Assembly: GCA_024641225.1 (NCBI GenBank)
Contig: JAHEDN010000056.1
Span: 5,113-10,400, forward strand
From: Burkholderiales bacterium
GTDB lineage: Bacteria; Pseudomonadota; Gammaproteobacteria; Burkholderiales; Burkholderiaceae_F
DNA: 5,288 bases
Reading direction: 5' to 3'
Part shown: positions 1-5,288 of the stretch, piece after piece
Numbering within the stretch: the stretch's first letter is position 1
How the letters are laid out: the number at the start of each line of letters is the position of its first letter
The notes under the pieces: model-generated
Told to the model about the DNA's origin: nothing
Database searches by the model: none
Seen by the model: only the letters and a program-made list of their open reading frames with translations
Position numbers and translations under genes: made by a program

Positions 1-287
1 TCGCCCGCCGGTTGCGCTCATGCCGGCCGGCGCGAATTGTATGAGCCCGGCGCGGTCGTCGCACAAACGCTGAGATGCGCACACGGGCCACAGGGTTCCA
101 GGCGCGACCGGCCCGCGATGGCGGGAGCTGCTGGACACTGGCAGCAATCAGCGAAGCCAGGCAGGCAGCGCAGGTCGACCCGCTGTCGCCTGCGCCAAGG
201 ATTACCAGATCGAGTCTTGTCGATTTCGGCCCTGATTGCCGGCTCGGGCCATCCTGGAAAGCACGCCTGCGTGGACCGAAGGCCGGC
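1..287. other. Left-edge stretch without a convincing gene
   Basis: No reading frame here looks like a real protein: the frames open on either strand give arginine-, serine- and proline-rich translations typical of non-coding frames in GC-rich DNA. The stretch lies downstream of the minus-strand iron-binding protein gene and contains a strong hairpin at 168-195. On the minus strand an ATG at 21-19 opens a frame (M-S-A-T-G-G-R) that runs off the left edge. It could be the start of a further minus-strand gene, such as a transporter permease, but seven codons without a clear ribosome binding site cannot establish that. A TACAAT hexamer on the minus strand (41-36) resembles a -10 element but has no good -35 partner. 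Confidence 0.5.
168..195. terminator. GC-rich hairpin downstream of the iron-binding protein gene, possible terminator
   Basis: The arms GCGCAGG (168-174) and CCTGCGC (189-195) pair perfectly. Inside them CGAC (176-179) pairs with GTCG (185-188), giving an 11-bp stem with one bulged T (175) and a 5-base loop. It lies about 92 bases past the minus-strand stop codon at 288-290, where a transcript end would be expected. Neither side has a T-tract, so it is not a textbook intrinsic terminator. It could equally stabilise an mRNA 3' end or precede a Rho-dependent end. The structure is seen; the role is inferred. Confidence 0.4.
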
Positions 288-1361
288 TCAGCGATAGCCG
301 GCGCGGTCGAGAATGCGCTGCGCGGCGATCTGCCCCTTTCCGATCGAGGAAACGGGCACGCTCTCCGCCTTGTACTTCCCGAGCGAAGCAAGCGCCGCAT
401 TGTGGGTCTCGGCGCCCTTGACGACCGGCCACTCATTGTTGCCCTCGGCGAAGTACGCCTGCGCCTGGGGGGTGGCGAGATATTCGAGAAAGCGGATCGC
501 AGCAGCACGGTTGGGCGAATGGCGGGCCACCCCGCCGCCGGAGATGTTCACGTGAGTGCCGGAAGTCGCCTGATTAGGCCACAGAAAGCCAACCCTCTGG
601 ACAACCTGCTGATCCTTCGGGTCGTCGGAGCGCAACAGGCGAACCCAGTAGTAGCTGTTGGTCAGCGCGACGCCGCATTCGCCACTGGCGACGGCACGGA
701 TCTGATCGGTGTCGCCCCCACGTGGCGGCCGCGCCATGTTGGCGACCATGCCGCGCGCCCAGGCCTCGGCCGCGGCTTCGCCACTGCGCTCGACCATGGC
801 GCCCAGCAGCGACAGCATGTATGGGTGAGATCCCGATCGGGTGCAGACACGGCCGTTGTTGATCGGGTCAGCGAGTTTCTCGTAGGTATCGACCTCCTGC
901 GGCCTTACGTTCGCCTTGTCGTAGACGATGACCCTCGCCCGCGTCGAAAAGCCGTACCAGCTGCCGTCGTTGGCGCGAAGTTGAGCCGGAATGCGATCGG
1001 CGAGGATCTTGGAATCAATTGGCTGAAACAGGCCATCGACCTGCGCCCGCCACAGCCGTGCCGCGTCGACCAGAAGCACGACATCAGCGGGGCTGTTCGC
1101 GCCTTCGCTCCTCAAGCGCTGCAGCAGCGGTTCATCGCCGAGCTCGAGGCGATTGATCCTGATGCCGGTCTGCTTCGTGAAATTGGCATACAGCGCCTCG
1201 TCAGTCTGGTAGTGGCGCGCCGAATAGAGGTTCAGCACCGGCTGCTGCGCCTGCCCCGAATCGGGCACAAACAGGCTGACCACTGCGACCACGACGAGCA
1301 GACCCCACACGAACTGTCCGGCGCCCACCCTCGGCTTCCGGTCGATACGAACTTCCGCCAC
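288..1361 (-). CDS. Periplasmic Fe(III) ABC transporter substrate-binding protein (FbpA/FutA family)
   Basis: This 357-residue protein is a type II periplasmic binding protein of the FbpA/FutA ferric-iron group. It would bind Fe(III) in the periplasm and pass it to an inner-membrane ABC importer. A basic N-terminus (R5-R11) and hydrophobic stretch (about 17-32) followed by S-G-Q-A look like a Sec signal peptide, probably cleaved near A38; there is no twin-arginine motif. The mature part opens with L-Y-S-A-R-H-Y (45-51), as in FutA-type proteins. Candidate iron ligands by family analogy are H50/Y51, one of the tyrosines near 136-181, and the pair Y237-Y238 in T-N-S-Y-Y-W. C173 and C229 are the only cysteines in the mature chain and might form a disulfide. 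Length is usual for the family. The GTG start at 1361 is supported by GGAGGT five bases upstream and gives a well-formed signal peptide. No permease or ATPase gene is visible in the window; partners may lie to the left or elsewhere. A Fur-like site upstream suggests iron repression. The family call is firm; the exact ligand (free Fe(III) or a chelate) is not known. Confidence 0.93.
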   Translation of the reverse strand: MAEVRIDRKPRVGAGQFVWGLLVVVAVVSLFVPDSGQAQQPVLNLYSARHYQTDEALYANFTKQTGIRINRLELGDEPLLQRLRSEGANSPADVVLLVDAARLWRAQVDGLFQPIDSKILADRIPAQLRANDGSWYGFSTRARVIVYDKANVRPQEVDTYEKLADPINNGRVCTRSGSHPYMLSLLGAMVERSGEAAAEAWARGMVANMARPPRGGDTDQIRAVASGECGVALTNSYYWVRLLRSDDPKDQQVVQRVGFLWPNQATSGTHVNISGGGVARHSPNRAAAIRFLEYLATPQAQAYFAEGNNEWPVVKGAETHNAALASLGKYKAESVPVSSIGKGQIAAQRILDRAGYR

Positions 1362-1366
1362 CTAAG

Positions 1367-1372
1367 ACCTCC
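1367..1372 (-). promoter_or_regulatory. Ribosome binding site that fixes the GTG start
   Basis: On the minus strand GGAGGT sits five bases before the GTG at 1361-1359. It is a near-perfect Shine-Dalgarno and decides the start of the iron-binding protein, whose first codon is GTG rather than ATG. Confidence 0.8.
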
Positions 1373-1425
1373 GCGCTATTACCGGCCTGTGTCGGCTACC
1401 GCCGAGCACCCAAGACATAGGACCC

Positions 1426-1454
1426 AGGTTAACAAGAATGATTCTCAATTGCAA
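1426..1454 (-). promoter_or_regulatory. Candidate sigma-70 promoter of the iron-binding protein gene
   Basis: On the minus strand TTGCAA (1454-1449) and TAACCT (1431-1426) are separated by 17 bases. The -35 matches the consensus TTGACA at four of six positions; the -10 matches TATAAT at only three of six. It lies in an AT-rich island within GC-rich DNA and would give a leader of roughly 55-60 bases before the GTG start. Its overlap with the Fur-like palindrome is what makes it credible; the hexamers alone would be weak evidence. Confidence 0.4.
1434..1452 (-). promoter_or_regulatory. Fur-box-like operator
   Basis: Read on the minus strand the site is GCAATTGAGAATCATTCTT. By eye it matches the 19-bp Fur consensus GATAATGATAATCATTATC at 13 positions, including the whole AATCATT core. 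In the 7-1-7 view, TGAGAAT-C-ATTCTTG agrees at 10 of the 14 arm positions. The inner AGAAT-G-ATTCT (1435-1445) is a perfect palindrome. It falls between the candidate -35 and -10, where Fe-loaded Fur would block RNA polymerase. Known Fur biology together with the iron-transport gene directly downstream supports the call. Confidence 0.7.
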
Positions 1455-1472
1455 GTTGATCTTATTTAATCT

Positions 1473-1974
1473 GAACCAAGGCGAGCGGCGGCTGGCCGCG
1501 TCGGACATGGGCGGCCCATGACTTCGCCAGCACGAGACGAAAATCCCTCTGGACCGGACGCCGACGCAAGCGCCAGCGGCCCGCCTAGCCGCGCAGTCTT
1601 CAGCAGTTCGCGACTGAAGCCCGACCCTTCACCTTAACGAAGCGAGGCCCCTGACGCAGCCACAACTCGACCCTGTCACCGGGGTCGGACGCGCCCGCCG
1701 GGCAGACGCGCAAACCGCGGACACGCTCGCCGCCCCAATCGGGAACGAGCCTGGCGGCGCGGTCGGAGAATCAACCCTCCGGCATGCACGCCGCCGCCGA
1801 GTCCCGTTCACCGGCCGTCAAGATAGCCGAACAGATGAAGAAAAGCGTTGCCGAATGCGGCAGCATTCTCCGTCGATCTCACCGCCGCAAACCGCGCAGC
1901 CGCGCCGGCCGACCTGCGAGTCGGCGTCTGACCTGCGCGCGTTCTTCCGGACAAACCGATCGCCGACGGGACCC
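1473..1974. other. Long intergenic stretch with short inverted repeats, no convincing gene
   Basis: I see no believable protein on either strand; open frames translate to arginine/serine/proline-rich sequence with no family resemblance. Short inverted repeats are present: CATGGG-cgg-CCCATG (1506-1520), CTTCAG...CTGAAG (1598-1619, 10-base loop), CGACCC...GGGTCG (1668-1687, 8-base loop) and GAATGC-ggca-GCATTC (1853-1868). None is followed by a T-tract. The promoter of the downstream response-regulator gene should lie here, but no strong -35/-10 pair stands out. An ATG at 1855 is in frame with the response regulator and would add 40 residues, but that extension is low-complexity and resembles no domain. 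Confidence 0.55.
1853..1868. repeat. Short perfect inverted repeat upstream of the response regulator
   Basis: GAATGC and GCATTC flank a GGCA spacer, giving a 6-bp perfect dyad about 107 bases before the GTG at 1975. It could be a regulator binding site or a small hairpin in the leader RNA. It overlaps the alternative ATG at 1855, which would be partly hidden in the stem if that start were used. Dyads this short occur by chance in GC-rich DNA. Confidence 0.3.
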
Positions 1975-3135
1975 GTGTCAGACAAGCCGCGCATACTCAT
2001 CGCCGACGACTCGCGCATCGTCCGGGCAATGCTTGCGCAGCACATCCGAGAACGATTCGACGTGCGCGAGGCCGCCGACGGCGAAGCGGCCTGGCAGGCG
2101 ATGCTGCTCGATTCCTCGATCCGCCTCGTGATGACCGACCTGACGATGCCGAAGGTCGATGGCTTCGAACTGATTTCCCGCGCGCGCGCGTCCAAGGTGC
2201 AGCGCATCCGCGATTTGCCGCTGATCGTGATCTCGGGAACCGACGAGCAGGCGGAATGGCAGCAGGCCGCCGGACTCGGCGCCACCGACTTCATCTACAG
2301 GGGAGTCAGTGCGGTCGAACTGAACTCTCGCCTCGAAGTGCTGATCAAGCTGTCGGCCACGCGCGAGGCGCTGGCGGAGAGTCGCGCCGCGCTCGAATCG
2401 TCACGAACGGTCGATCCGGACACCGAACTGCTGCATCTGCCGTTCTTCGACCGCCAGGTGGAGAAGCTCATCTCGTATTCGCGCCGCAACCTGACCGACG
2501 TGGCGGTCCTCTGCGTTCAGATCGAGCTGTCGATGCCGCAATCGGAAGCGTGGGAGGGCGAGATCGAGCAGCGTGTGCGACTGGTCGCCCGCGCGTTGGC
2601 GTCGACCATACGACTGGAAGATCTCGCCACGCGCTCCGAGCGCGCCGAATTCTGCATCGCTACCCAGAGCGACGGCATAGCCGGCGTGCTTCAGTTCGCC
2701 GCAAGGCTTCGCAAGATCCTCGAGAACGCCGATGCCGCCGGCGGCGGCGTCGAAGTCTGGACCTACATCGGCGTGGCATGCCTGTCGGAGGACATGAGGC
2801 AGACCGCGGAACCATTGCGCCAGATCAGCCAGAAACGCGCCGAGCAGGCCCAAATGAGCCGATCGCGGCGTATCGTACTGGGCGCAGGAGAGGCGGGCCC
2901 CGGCGAACAGAAGTCGCGCACGGCCGAAGGCTCGATGGACGTGAATCTGGCGTTGACCCTGATCCGCTCAGGGCGCGCCGCCGAAGTGGTACCCCACCTG
3001 CCCCGGCTAGTGCATCAGCTACGCCCGTTGATGGCGCTGGTGCGGCAGCAAAAAGAACTCGCACTGTCGAACAAGGAGACGGTAGTCCATGGCAGCCTAC
3101 AGGGAGTTCCACGCCAGATCGATCAACGATCGTGA
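1975..3135 (+). CDS. Response regulator: REC domain plus degenerate (probably non-catalytic) GGDEF domain
   Basis: From the GTG at 1975 this is 386 residues, probably cytoplasmic. The receiver domain (about 5-125) has strand R-I-L-I-A-D-D-S with acidic pair D11/D12, phosphoacceptor D55 in M-T-D-L-T-M-P and switch residue S87. The usual Lys of the K-P motif is Arg (R109, in D-F-I-Y-R-G). A helical, coiled-coil-like linker (119-145) leads to a GGDEF fold (about 146-300). There D-P-D-T-E-L-L-H-L-P stands for the usual D-x-L-T-G-L-P-N-R, the first metal Asp is replaced (V-Q-I-E, 181-184), and the signature is E-R-A-E-F (222-226). It should therefore not make c-di-GMP; such domains usually act as effectors or interaction modules. 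A helical tail (about 322-370) follows. The start is chosen because it places the receiver strand a few residues in, as usual; its Shine-Dalgarno is weak. An ATG at 1855 is the alternative and adds 40 low-complexity residues. The gene end overlaps prpE by 47 bases. No histidine kinase is nearby, so input and output are unknown. Confidence 0.85.
   Translation: MSDKPRILIADDSRIVRAMLAQHIRERFDVREAADGEAAWQAMLLDSSIRLVMTDLTMPKVDGFELISRARASKVQRIRDLPLIVISGTDEQAEWQQAAGLGATDFIYRGVSAVELNSRLEVLIKLSATREALAESRAALESSRTVDPDTELLHLPFFDRQVEKLISYSRRNLTDVAVLCVQIELSMPQSEAWEGEIEQRVRLVARALASTIRLEDLATRSERAEFCIATQSDGIAGVLQFAARLRKILENADAAGGGVEVWTYIGVACLSEDMRQTAEPLRQISQKRAEQAQMSRSRRIVLGAGEAGPGEQKSRTAEGSMDVNLALTLIRSGRAAEVVPHLPRLVHQLRPLMALVRQQKELALSNKETVVHGSLQGVPRQIDQRS
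3073..3078 (+). promoter_or_regulatory. Ribosome binding site of prpE inside the preceding gene
   Basis: AAGGAG lies ten bases before the ATG at 3089 and supports that start. It sits within the last codons of the response-regulator gene, so prpE translation may be coupled to passage of ribosomes through the upstream frame. Confidence 0.7.
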
Positions 3136-4990
3136 CGCCTTCTGGTCCGAGCAGGCCCAGCTCGTCGACTGGCATGCGCCTTTCGAACGGACGCTCGATT
3201 ACTCGCGACCGCCGTTCGCCCGCTGGTTCGTCGGTGGCCGAATCAACCTGTGCCACAACGCAGTCGACCGGCACCTGGCAGAGCGCGGCGACCAGCCTGC
3301 GCTGATCTACGTCTCCACCGAGGTCGACGCCGAGAAGACCTACACGTTCAAGCAGCTGCATCGCGAGGTGAACCGCATGGCGGGAATCCTGCGCGATCTG
3401 GGCGTCGGCCGAGGTGACCGGGTTCTCGTCTACATGCCGATGATTCCGGAGGCTGCGTTCGCAATGCTCGCCTGCGCGCGGATCGGCGCGATCCACTCGG
3501 TGGTGTTCGGAGGCTTTGCGTCGGTGAGCCTTGCCTCGCGCATCGATGACGCGCAGCCGAAGGTCATCATCTCCGCCGACGCAGGCTCGCGCGCCGGCAA
3601 GGTGGTGCCCTACAAGGGCCTGCTCGACGAGGCGATCCGCCTGTCGAAGTTTCCGCCGGCGAAGGTGCTGCTCGTCGACCGCGGCCTGGCGACCATGGAC
3701 AAGACCGCTGGGCGCGACGTCGATTACGCCGAACTGCGCGGCAAGCACATGAACGACGAGGTGCCGTGCGAGTGGCTCGAATCGAGCGAGCCCTCCTACA
3801 TCCTCTACACGTCGGGCACGACCGGCAAGCCGAAGGGCGTGCAGCGCGATACCGGCGGCTATGCGGTGGCGCTCGCCGCTTCAATGAAGAACATCTACTG
3901 CGGCAACGCCGGCGAGACCTATTTCGCCACCAGCGACATCGGCTGGGTTGTCGGTCACTCGTACATCATTTACGGACCCCTGATAGCGGGCATGGCGACG
4001 ATCCTGTTCGAAGGCACACCGATCCGCCCCGACGGCGGTATCTGGTGGAGCATCGTCGAGAAGTACAAAGTGACCGTGATGTTCTCCGCGCCGACGGCGA
4101 TCCGGGTGCTGAAGAAGCAGGATCCGGCGTTCCTGCGCAAGTACGACCTGTCCACCCTGCGCCTGCTGTTCCTCGCCGGCGAGCCGCTCGACGAGCCGAC
4201 TGCGCGCTGGATTGCCGACGGCCTGGGCAAACCGGTGGTCGACAACTACTGGCAGACCGAGACTGGCTGGCCGATCCTGGCCATCTGCCGCGGAGTCAAT
4301 GCACTACCGTCGAAGTTCGGCAGTCCGGGGCTGCCGGTATACGGCTACGACGTCAAGCTGTTCAACGAGTCGACCGGCGCGGAGATCGCTGGCGCCAACG
4401 AAAAGGGAGTGGTGGCGATCGAAGGTCCGCTGCCGCCCGGATGCATGACGACCGTGTGGGGCGACGACGACCGCTTCGTCACGACCTACTGGCAGAGCGT
4501 GCCGAACCGGTTGGTCTACTCGACATTCGACTGGGGCATCCGTGACGCCGACGACTACTTCTTCATCCTTGGCCGCACTGACGACGTGATTAACGTCGCA
4601 GGCCACCGCCTCGGCACGCGCGAAATCGAGGAGTCGATCAGTTCGCACGCGGCCATCGCCGAGGTCGCTGTCGTCGGCGTCGCCGACCAGCTCAAGGGAC
4701 AGGTCGCGATGGCTTTTGCGGTTGTCAAGGATTCAAATTCGATCGCCACGCGCGAAGCGAGGCTGGCCCTCGAGGGCGACGTGATGCGACTGGTCGACAG
4801 CCAGCTCGGCGCGGTCGCGAGGCCCTCCCGTGTGCATTTCGTCACTGCGCTGCCGAAGACCCGTTCCGGCAAGCTGCTGCGCCGCTCGATCCAGGCGCTC
4901 TGCGAGGGCCGCGACCCGGGCGACCTGACGACCATCGAGGACCCGACCGCGCTCGAGCAGGTGCGCACCGCCGTCAAGCCGGCCGCATGA
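3089..4990 (+). CDS. prpE: Propionate-CoA ligase (propionyl-CoA synthetase) PrpE
   Basis: This 633-residue cytoplasmic enzyme converts propionate, ATP and CoA into propionyl-CoA, AMP and PPi through a propionyl-adenylate. The sequence resembles enterobacterial PrpE (about 628 residues) along its whole length, from the N-terminal acetyl-CoA-synthetase-like domain (Y-R-E-F, F-W-x-E-Q-A, P-P-F-A-R-W-F, L-C-H-N-A-V-D-R) to the C-terminus. Adenylate-forming motifs are intact: the phosphate loop Y-T-S-G-T-T-G-K-P-K-G (240-250), L-A-G-E-P (362-366), D-N-Y-W-Q-T-E-T (385-392), G-R-T-D-D-V-I-N-V-A-G-H-R (495-507) and K-T-R-S-G-K with catalytic Lys595. Ala363 lies where acetyl-CoA synthetases have Val, consistent with a roomier acyl pocket. 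Known PrpE and Acs enzymes are switched off by acylation of the equivalent lysine; the motif context allows that here. ATG with AAGGAG upstream fixes the start. No prpB, prpC or prpD is in the window, so propionyl-CoA may enter the methylcitrate or methylmalonyl route encoded elsewhere. Activity on acetate or acrylate as a side reaction is possible. Confidence 0.95.
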   Translation: MAAYREFHARSINDRDAFWSEQAQLVDWHAPFERTLDYSRPPFARWFVGGRINLCHNAVDRHLAERGDQPALIYVSTEVDAEKTYTFKQLHREVNRMAGILRDLGVGRGDRVLVYMPMIPEAAFAMLACARIGAIHSVVFGGFASVSLASRIDDAQPKVIISADAGSRAGKVVPYKGLLDEAIRLSKFPPAKVLLVDRGLATMDKTAGRDVDYAELRGKHMNDEVPCEWLESSEPSYILYTSGTTGKPKGVQRDTGGYAVALAASMKNIYCGNAGETYFATSDIGWVVGHSYIIYGPLIAGMATILFEGTPIRPDGGIWWSIVEKYKVTVMFSAPTAIRVLKKQDPAFLRKYDLSTLRLLFLAGEPLDEPTARWIADGLGKPVVDNYWQTETGWPILAICRGVNALPSKFGSPGLPVYGYDVKLFNESTGAEIAGANEKGVVAIEGPLPPGCMTTVWGDDDRFVTTYWQSVPNRLVYSTFDWGIRDADDYFFILGRTDDVINVAGHRLGTREIEESISSHAAIAEVAVVGVADQLKGQVAMAFAVVKDSNSIATREARLALEGDVMRLVDSQLGAVARPSRVHFVTALPKTRSGKLLRRSIQALCEGRDPGDLTTIEDPTALEQVRTAVKPAA

Positions 4991-5003
4991 TGCGCGGCGC
5001 GGC

Positions 5004-5288
5004 ATGACCGCCGCGGAGACGACGAGCTACGTGCTTGGGCAGCTGGCGCTGCCGCCAACGTCCCTGGTCGTCGCTGCGCTTGCTGGCGCGCTGCTTGCAC
5101 TGCGCACGCGCGCCGCCGGCACCGCGCTCGCCGTTCTGAGCCTGCTCTCGCTGCTGGCACTCTCCACGACATATGTCGCGCAGGCGCTGGTGCGCACGCT
5201 GGAACCCCCACCGCTGCACGCGGCGCAGTACATTGACCCGCAGGCGATCGTCATCCTGGCCGGTGGCCGCGTGCGGGCCTCGCCGGAA
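5004..5288 (+). CDS. DUF218/YdcF-ElyC-SanA family membrane protein, N-terminal part (cut by window end)
   Basis: The frame starting at ATG 5004 stays open for 95 codons to the right edge. Two hydrophobic segments (about 18-33 and 41-58, joined by R-T-R-A-A-G) are followed by Q-A-L-V-R-T-L-E-P-P-P-L (60-71) and then by A-I-V-I-L-A-G-G (81-88). This is how inner-membrane proteins of the YdcF/ElyC/SanA group begin: two membrane helices, then a DUF218 domain starting with a hydrophobic strand and G-G. E. coli members are linked to envelope integrity; the biochemical role is not settled, and here it is inferred only from the family. The start lies 13 bases after the prpE stop, so the genes are probably co-transcribed. 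No clear Shine-Dalgarno precedes the ATG, suggesting translational coupling or a weak start. An upstream ATG at 4987 reads into a stop after six codons and is not an alternative. Confidence 0.75.
   Translation, partial: MTAAETTSYVLGQLALPPTSLVVAALAGALLALRTRAAGTALAVLSLLSLLALSTTYVAQALVRTLEPPPLHAAQYIDPQAIVILAGGRVRASPE

Noticed and set aside
75..1469. A 464-codon open frame on the plus strand antisense to the iron-binding protein gene
   Set aside because: Its translation shows no recognisable domain, while the opposite strand encodes a complete, signal-peptide-bearing family member. Long antisense frames are expected in GC-rich coding DNA.
1506..1520. CATGGG-cgg-CCCATG dyad as an operator
   Set aside because: A 6-bp arm dyad is expected by chance in such DNA; it lies near no promoter I can identify and matches no regulator site I recognise.
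1629..1811. A 60-codon minus-strand frame in the intergenic stretch
   Set aside because: Arg/Pro/Ser-rich translation without a ribosome binding site, hydrophobic segment or known motif; most likely chance.
2179..2190. A 12-base alternating CG run with Z-DNA potential
   Set aside because: It encodes the R-A-R-A part of the receiver helix with common GC-rich codons, so coding composition explains it.
1975..3135. Calling this protein an active diguanylate cyclase
   Set aside because: The GG(D/E)EF signature is E-R-A-E-F and the metal-binding Asp is missing, so cyclase activity is unlikely.
2256..3305. A 349-codon plus-strand frame overlapping the response regulator and prpE
   Set aside because: The translation is dominated by Arg, Gly and Ala, spans two well-supported genes in another frame and shows no motif.
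2825..3748. A 307-codon minus-strand frame across the response-regulator/prpE junction
   Set aside because: It is antisense to the strongly conserved N-terminal part of PrpE and has no family features.
4555..5211. A 218-codon minus-strand frame at the right side
   Set aside because: It is antisense to the conserved C-terminal part of PrpE and to the membrane helices of the DUF218 protein; the translation is Arg/Ser/Ala-rich without motifs.

Overview
The window comes from a GC-rich bacterial chromosome. The gene types and the look of the proteins fit a betaproteobacterium of the Rhodocyclales/Burkholderiales kind, but this is inferred from protein resemblance and base composition, since no rRNA or marker gene is present. 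Four protein-coding genes can be supported. One is on the minus strand (a periplasmic ferric-iron binding protein). Three are on the plus strand, closely packed (a response regulator with a degenerate GGDEF domain, propionate-CoA ligase PrpE, and the start of a DUF218/YdcF-family membrane protein).

Layout. Bases 1-287 hold no convincing gene but contain a strong GC hairpin (168-195) downstream of the iron-binding protein gene. Bases 288-1361 (minus) encode an FbpA/FutA-type Fe(III) substrate-binding protein with a signal peptide, a GTG start and a good Shine-Dalgarno. An AT-rich island at about 1426-1472 upstream of it carries a plausible promoter, with a Fur-box-like palindrome lying between the -35 and -10. 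Bases 1473-1974 hold no convincing gene, only a few short inverted repeats.

Bases 1975-3135 encode a receiver (REC) protein joined by a helical linker to a GGDEF-fold domain whose catalytic signature has become E-R-A-E-F, so it is very probably not a cyclase. Its end overlaps the start of prpE (3089-4990) by 47 bases. PrpE is full length with all expected adenylate-forming-enzyme motifs. Thirteen bases later, at 5004, a membrane protein gene begins and runs off the right edge.

Functionally the two halves look unrelated: iron acquisition, probably Fur-controlled, to the left, and a possible transcription unit of signalling protein, propionate activation and a DUF218 membrane protein to the right. 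I see no mobile element, CRISPR array, tRNA/rRNA or obvious new multi-gene system. The points most worth a second look are the double loss of conserved residues in the REC-GGDEF protein, its overlap with prpE, and the Fur-type control site.
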